Assembly (NCBI RefSeq): GCF_026241165.1
Contig: NZ_JAPFQN010000002.1
Span: 248,001 to 312,000 of the forward strand
Direction: 5' to 3'
From: Mangrovivirga halotolerans
GTDB lineage: Bacteria; Bacteroidota; Bacteroidia; Cytophagales; Cyclobacteriaceae
Length of the DNA: 64,000 nt
This document shows, piece by piece, positions 61,753 to 64,000 of this stretch (the first letter of the stretch is position 1; the number at the start of each line of letters is the position of its first letter). The translations under genes were made by a program, and so were the position numbers. The notes beneath the pieces are model-generated. The model was not told the origin of the DNA and ran no database searches. It was given only the letters and a program-made list of their open reading frames with translations.

Positions 61753-64000
61753 ATGAAAAACATAAACAAACCGAAAAACCTAATTCTTTATCTCGCACTG
61801 ATGCTTTGTCAGGTTGCAATCATTGCTCAGGACAGAGTAATCAGCGGTAGGGTAACAGACAGCATGAACGATTCCGGAATTCCCGGAGCGAACATTCTTA
61901 TTAAAGGTACCGGAAATGGTACAGTAACCGATGTTGATGGTAACTATTCATTAACAGTACCGGAAAGCGCAGAAGTTCTGGTATTTTCTTTTGTAGGATA
62001 TGAAACAGAAGAAGTGGAGATCAACGGAAGATCCACAATTAGTATAGCCTTAATGCCTGACATTACTGCTCTTGAAGAAATAGTGGTGATTGGGTATGGT
62101 GAGCAGAAGAAAAGCTTAGTAACAGGAGCTATTTCGAGTGTGGATGCTGAAGAAATTCAATCTGTTTCTAACACACGTATTGATCAGACTCTTCAGGGAA
62201 GAGTAGCAGGGGTTAATGTTTTACCAAATTCAGGATCACCTGGAAGTGGTATTAATATTAATATACGTGGTACCGGTTCAAACGGTAACTCCCAGCCACT
62301 ATACGTCGTGGATGGTGTGATTACAGGAGGAATTGAATATCTCGATCCAAATGAAGTTCAATCTATCGAAGTACTAAAAGATGCTGCATCTGCAGCTATT
62401 TACGGTGCTCAAGGAGGAAATGGTGTAGTTTACATTACAACTAAAAAAGGTAAGGCTGGTACTGCACAGATCAACTACGGATTCCAGTATGGAGTTCAGA
62501 GTGCCAATACCGATATGGACCTAATGAACTCACAGCAGTATGCAACATATTTAGATGAAGCTGGTGTAGCTAACGGTCCGGATCCATCGAATGTAGGAAG
62601 TGTAAGTACAAATTGGTTGGATGAGGTATTTGAATCAGCTCCAATGATGAGACATAGTCTTAATATTAGTGGAGGAACAGAGAAATCAAAATACCTGATT
62701 GGCGGAAGTTTCTTTGACCAGGATGGAATTATCGGTGGGGATAAAGCTAATTTCCAGCGTTATACATTCAGATTAAATACTGAGCATGAAGTAAAAGACT
62801 GGTTGACTGTTGGTAATAACATGTCATTCTCTCACTTTGAGCGATCTACAATTACTGAAGATAGTGAATTTGGAGGTGTTATAAATAACGCCCTTTTGCT
62901 TGATCCATTAACTCCAACTGTATACACAGGTAGTTTACCTGGCTATGCTCAGCAAGTACTGGATAATGGATATACACTTGTTACAAATGACGACGGTCAG
63001 TATTATGGTATTTCACAATATGTGTTTGGAGAAATATTTAATCCATTAGCAGGTATTCAAACAGCCAGAGGTGGTACAGTTCAGGATAAAATTGTAGGAA
63101 ATATCTATGCAAATATAAAGCCTGTAGAATGGTTAAAATTCACTACTCGATTTGGTATAGATGCTGCATTCCAGAGATTCAGCAGCTGGACTCCTACTTT
63201 TTATTATTCTTCAGAGAGATTAAACACCACAGCTACAGTTAATGATTCTGATGATAAATGGTTTAACTGGCAGTGGGACAACTTTGTAAATATTGATAAG
63301 TCTTTTGACAATCATAATTTCAATGTAACTCTAGGTACTACAGCTCAAAAAATGGAGCATAATTACCTGTTTATGTCAGGTGGCCCGATGTTTAAAGAAG
63401 CTGACAAATATGCTTACTACGATTTTCTTCCTGATGATAATGACAGAGTTGGCGGAAGAAGGAATGTAGAAACCATCATGTCATACTATTTCAGAGTATT
63501 GTATGATTATCAGGGTAAGTATCTATTCAATATCACAGGCCGTTACGATGGTTCTTCAAAATTACACCCGGATAACAGATGGGATTTCTTCCCTAGTGTT
63601 TCTGCAGGATGGGTAATTTCAGAAGAAGGATTTTATTCACGTACATCTACAATGAATTTCTTGAAATTGAGAGCCAGCTGGGGTGAAAATGGTAGTGTAA
63701 GATCGTTATCAATCGGTCAATATGCTGCTTTAATCACAACAGAGGGTATTAGATACCCAAATGCTAACAGCAATTACCTGATCGGCGCAGAACCTGACTT
63801 CCAGTCAAACCCTGATTTAAAATGGGAAACAAGTAGACAGATAGATGTTGGATTAGAAGCTGGTTTCTTTAATGATAAACTAACTCTTGAGTTTGATTAT
63901 TACAGAAAAGAAACTGTTGATCTTATCACACTTGGTACTCCACCATTATTCTCTGGAAATGATCCTTCATTCATCAATGGTGGTACAATTCAAAACCAGG
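61753..64000 (+). CDS. susC: SusC/RagA-type TonB-linked outer-membrane receptor, partial
   Basis: Begins at the ATG at 61753 and runs off the right edge, 749 codons visible. A signal peptide (about 1-26) is followed by a carboxypeptidase-like domain (VISGRVTDSMNDSGIPGANILIKGTGNGTVTDVDGNY, about 29-107). The SusC motif 'EEIVVIGYGEQKKSLVTGAI' is at about 111-130. The plug domain follows, with LQGRVAGVNV and 'PLYVVDGVI', and then barrel strands. SusC transports oligosaccharides through the outer membrane with a SusD lid, which would be downstream of the window. It follows the HTCS gene by 126 bp, typical of a PUL. Confidence 0.95.
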   Translation, partial: MKNINKPKNLILYLALMLCQVAIIAQDRVISGRVTDSMNDSGIPGANILIKGTGNGTVTDVDGNYSLTVPESAEVLVFSFVGYETEEVEINGRSTISIALMPDITALEEIVVIGYGEQKKSLVTGAISSVDAEEIQSVSNTRIDQTLQGRVAGVNVLPNSGSPGSGININIRGTGSNGNSQPLYVVDGVITGGIEYLDPNEVQSIEVLKDAASAAIYGAQGGNGVVYITTKKGKAGTAQINYGFQYGVQSANTDMDLMNSQQYATYLDEAGVANGPDPSNVGSVSTNWLDEVFESAPMMRHSLNISGGTEKSKYLIGGSFFDQDGIIGGDKANFQRYTFRLNTEHEVKDWLTVGNNMSFSHFERSTITEDSEFGGVINNALLLDPLTPTVYTGSLPGYAQQVLDNGYTLVTNDDGQYYGISQYVFGEIFNPLAGIQTARGGTVQDKIVGNIYANIKPVEWLKFTTRFGIDAAFQRFSSWTPTFYYSSERLNTTATVNDSDDKWFNWQWDNFVNIDKSFDNHNFNVTLGTTAQKMEHNYLFMSGGPMFKEADKYAYYDFLPDDNDRVGGRRNVETIMSYYFRVLYDYQGKYLFNITGRYDGSSKLHPDNRWDFFPSVSAGWVISEEGFYSRTSTMNFLKLRASWGENGSVRSLSIGQYAALITTEGIRYPNANSNYLIGAEPDFQSNPDLKWETSRQIDVGLEAGFFNDKLTLEFDYYRKETVDLITLGTPPLFSGNDPSFINGGTIQNQ

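Overview
The window is a chromosomal segment of an AT-rich Bacteroidota bacterium, probably a marine or soil Cytophagales-type organism. The lineage call rests on a type IX secretion C-terminal sorting domain, a SusC/RagA outer-membrane receptor, a hybrid two-component system, Bacteroidota lipoproteins, and a promoter of the form TTTG-N19-TAnnTTTG. No database search could be run, so the species is not named.

Region 1 (1-18.7 kb) is repeat-rich and accessory. It opens with the 5' end of a low-complexity protein that runs off the left edge. Next is a 667-bp tandem duplication carrying two near-identical GIY-YIG proteins, then a two-gene unit of a propeller-like lipoprotein and a 1234-aa PKD/T9SS-secreted protein. 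Behind these lies an array of five LamG-type lipoproteins interleaved with three REP-associated (RAYT/IS200-like) transposases. Each of the first four LamG stop codons abuts or overlaps an ATG. In one case that ATG opens the intact 1234-aa protein. In two others it opens short relics of similar secreted proteins, and in the fourth only a few codons are left. A tRNA-modifying U32 protein and a small ferredoxin follow, then 2.4 kb of nested repeats (214-bp units inside a 1234-bp duplication) that carry relics of a RAYT 5' end.

Region 2 (18.7-48.2 kb) is almost entirely on the minus strand. Its core, 26.4-46.3 kb, is a complete contractile injection system of the extracellular (Afp/PVC/eCIS) type. 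In transcription order it encodes a DUF4255/Afp16-like cap protein, an unknown 343-aa protein, one sheath, two tubes, a 52-aa DUF5908-like protein in the Afp6 position, a LysM protein (Afp7), spike (Afp8), PAAR tip (Afp10), gp25 (Afp9), two large baseplate-wedge proteins, a fibre-like protein, a 64-aa protein, a tape-measure protein (Afp14) and an AAA+ ATPase (Afp15). The only plus-strand gene inside it, at 27.9 kb, has a papain-like Cys/His pattern and is the best effector candidate. Flanking genes on the same strand may be accessory: a GH18-like hydrolase with C-terminal membrane helices, an NTT-like transporter/HEAT/cyclic-nucleotide-binding fusion, and an nSTAND1-WD40 protein next to an outer-membrane barrel.

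Region 3 (48.4-55 kb) is mixed housekeeping and secreted genes: an unknown exported protein, an amidohydrolase, an Ig-like lipoprotein, a polyprenyl diphosphate synthase, an alpha/beta hydrolase, a cold-shock protein and a secreted lactonase.

Region 4 (55-64 kb) is the start of a polysaccharide-utilisation locus: a GH3 beta-glucosidase lipoprotein, a divergent hybrid two-component regulator, and a SusC receptor cut by the right edge. A GTATTTGT motif occurs in both intergenic regions of this locus.
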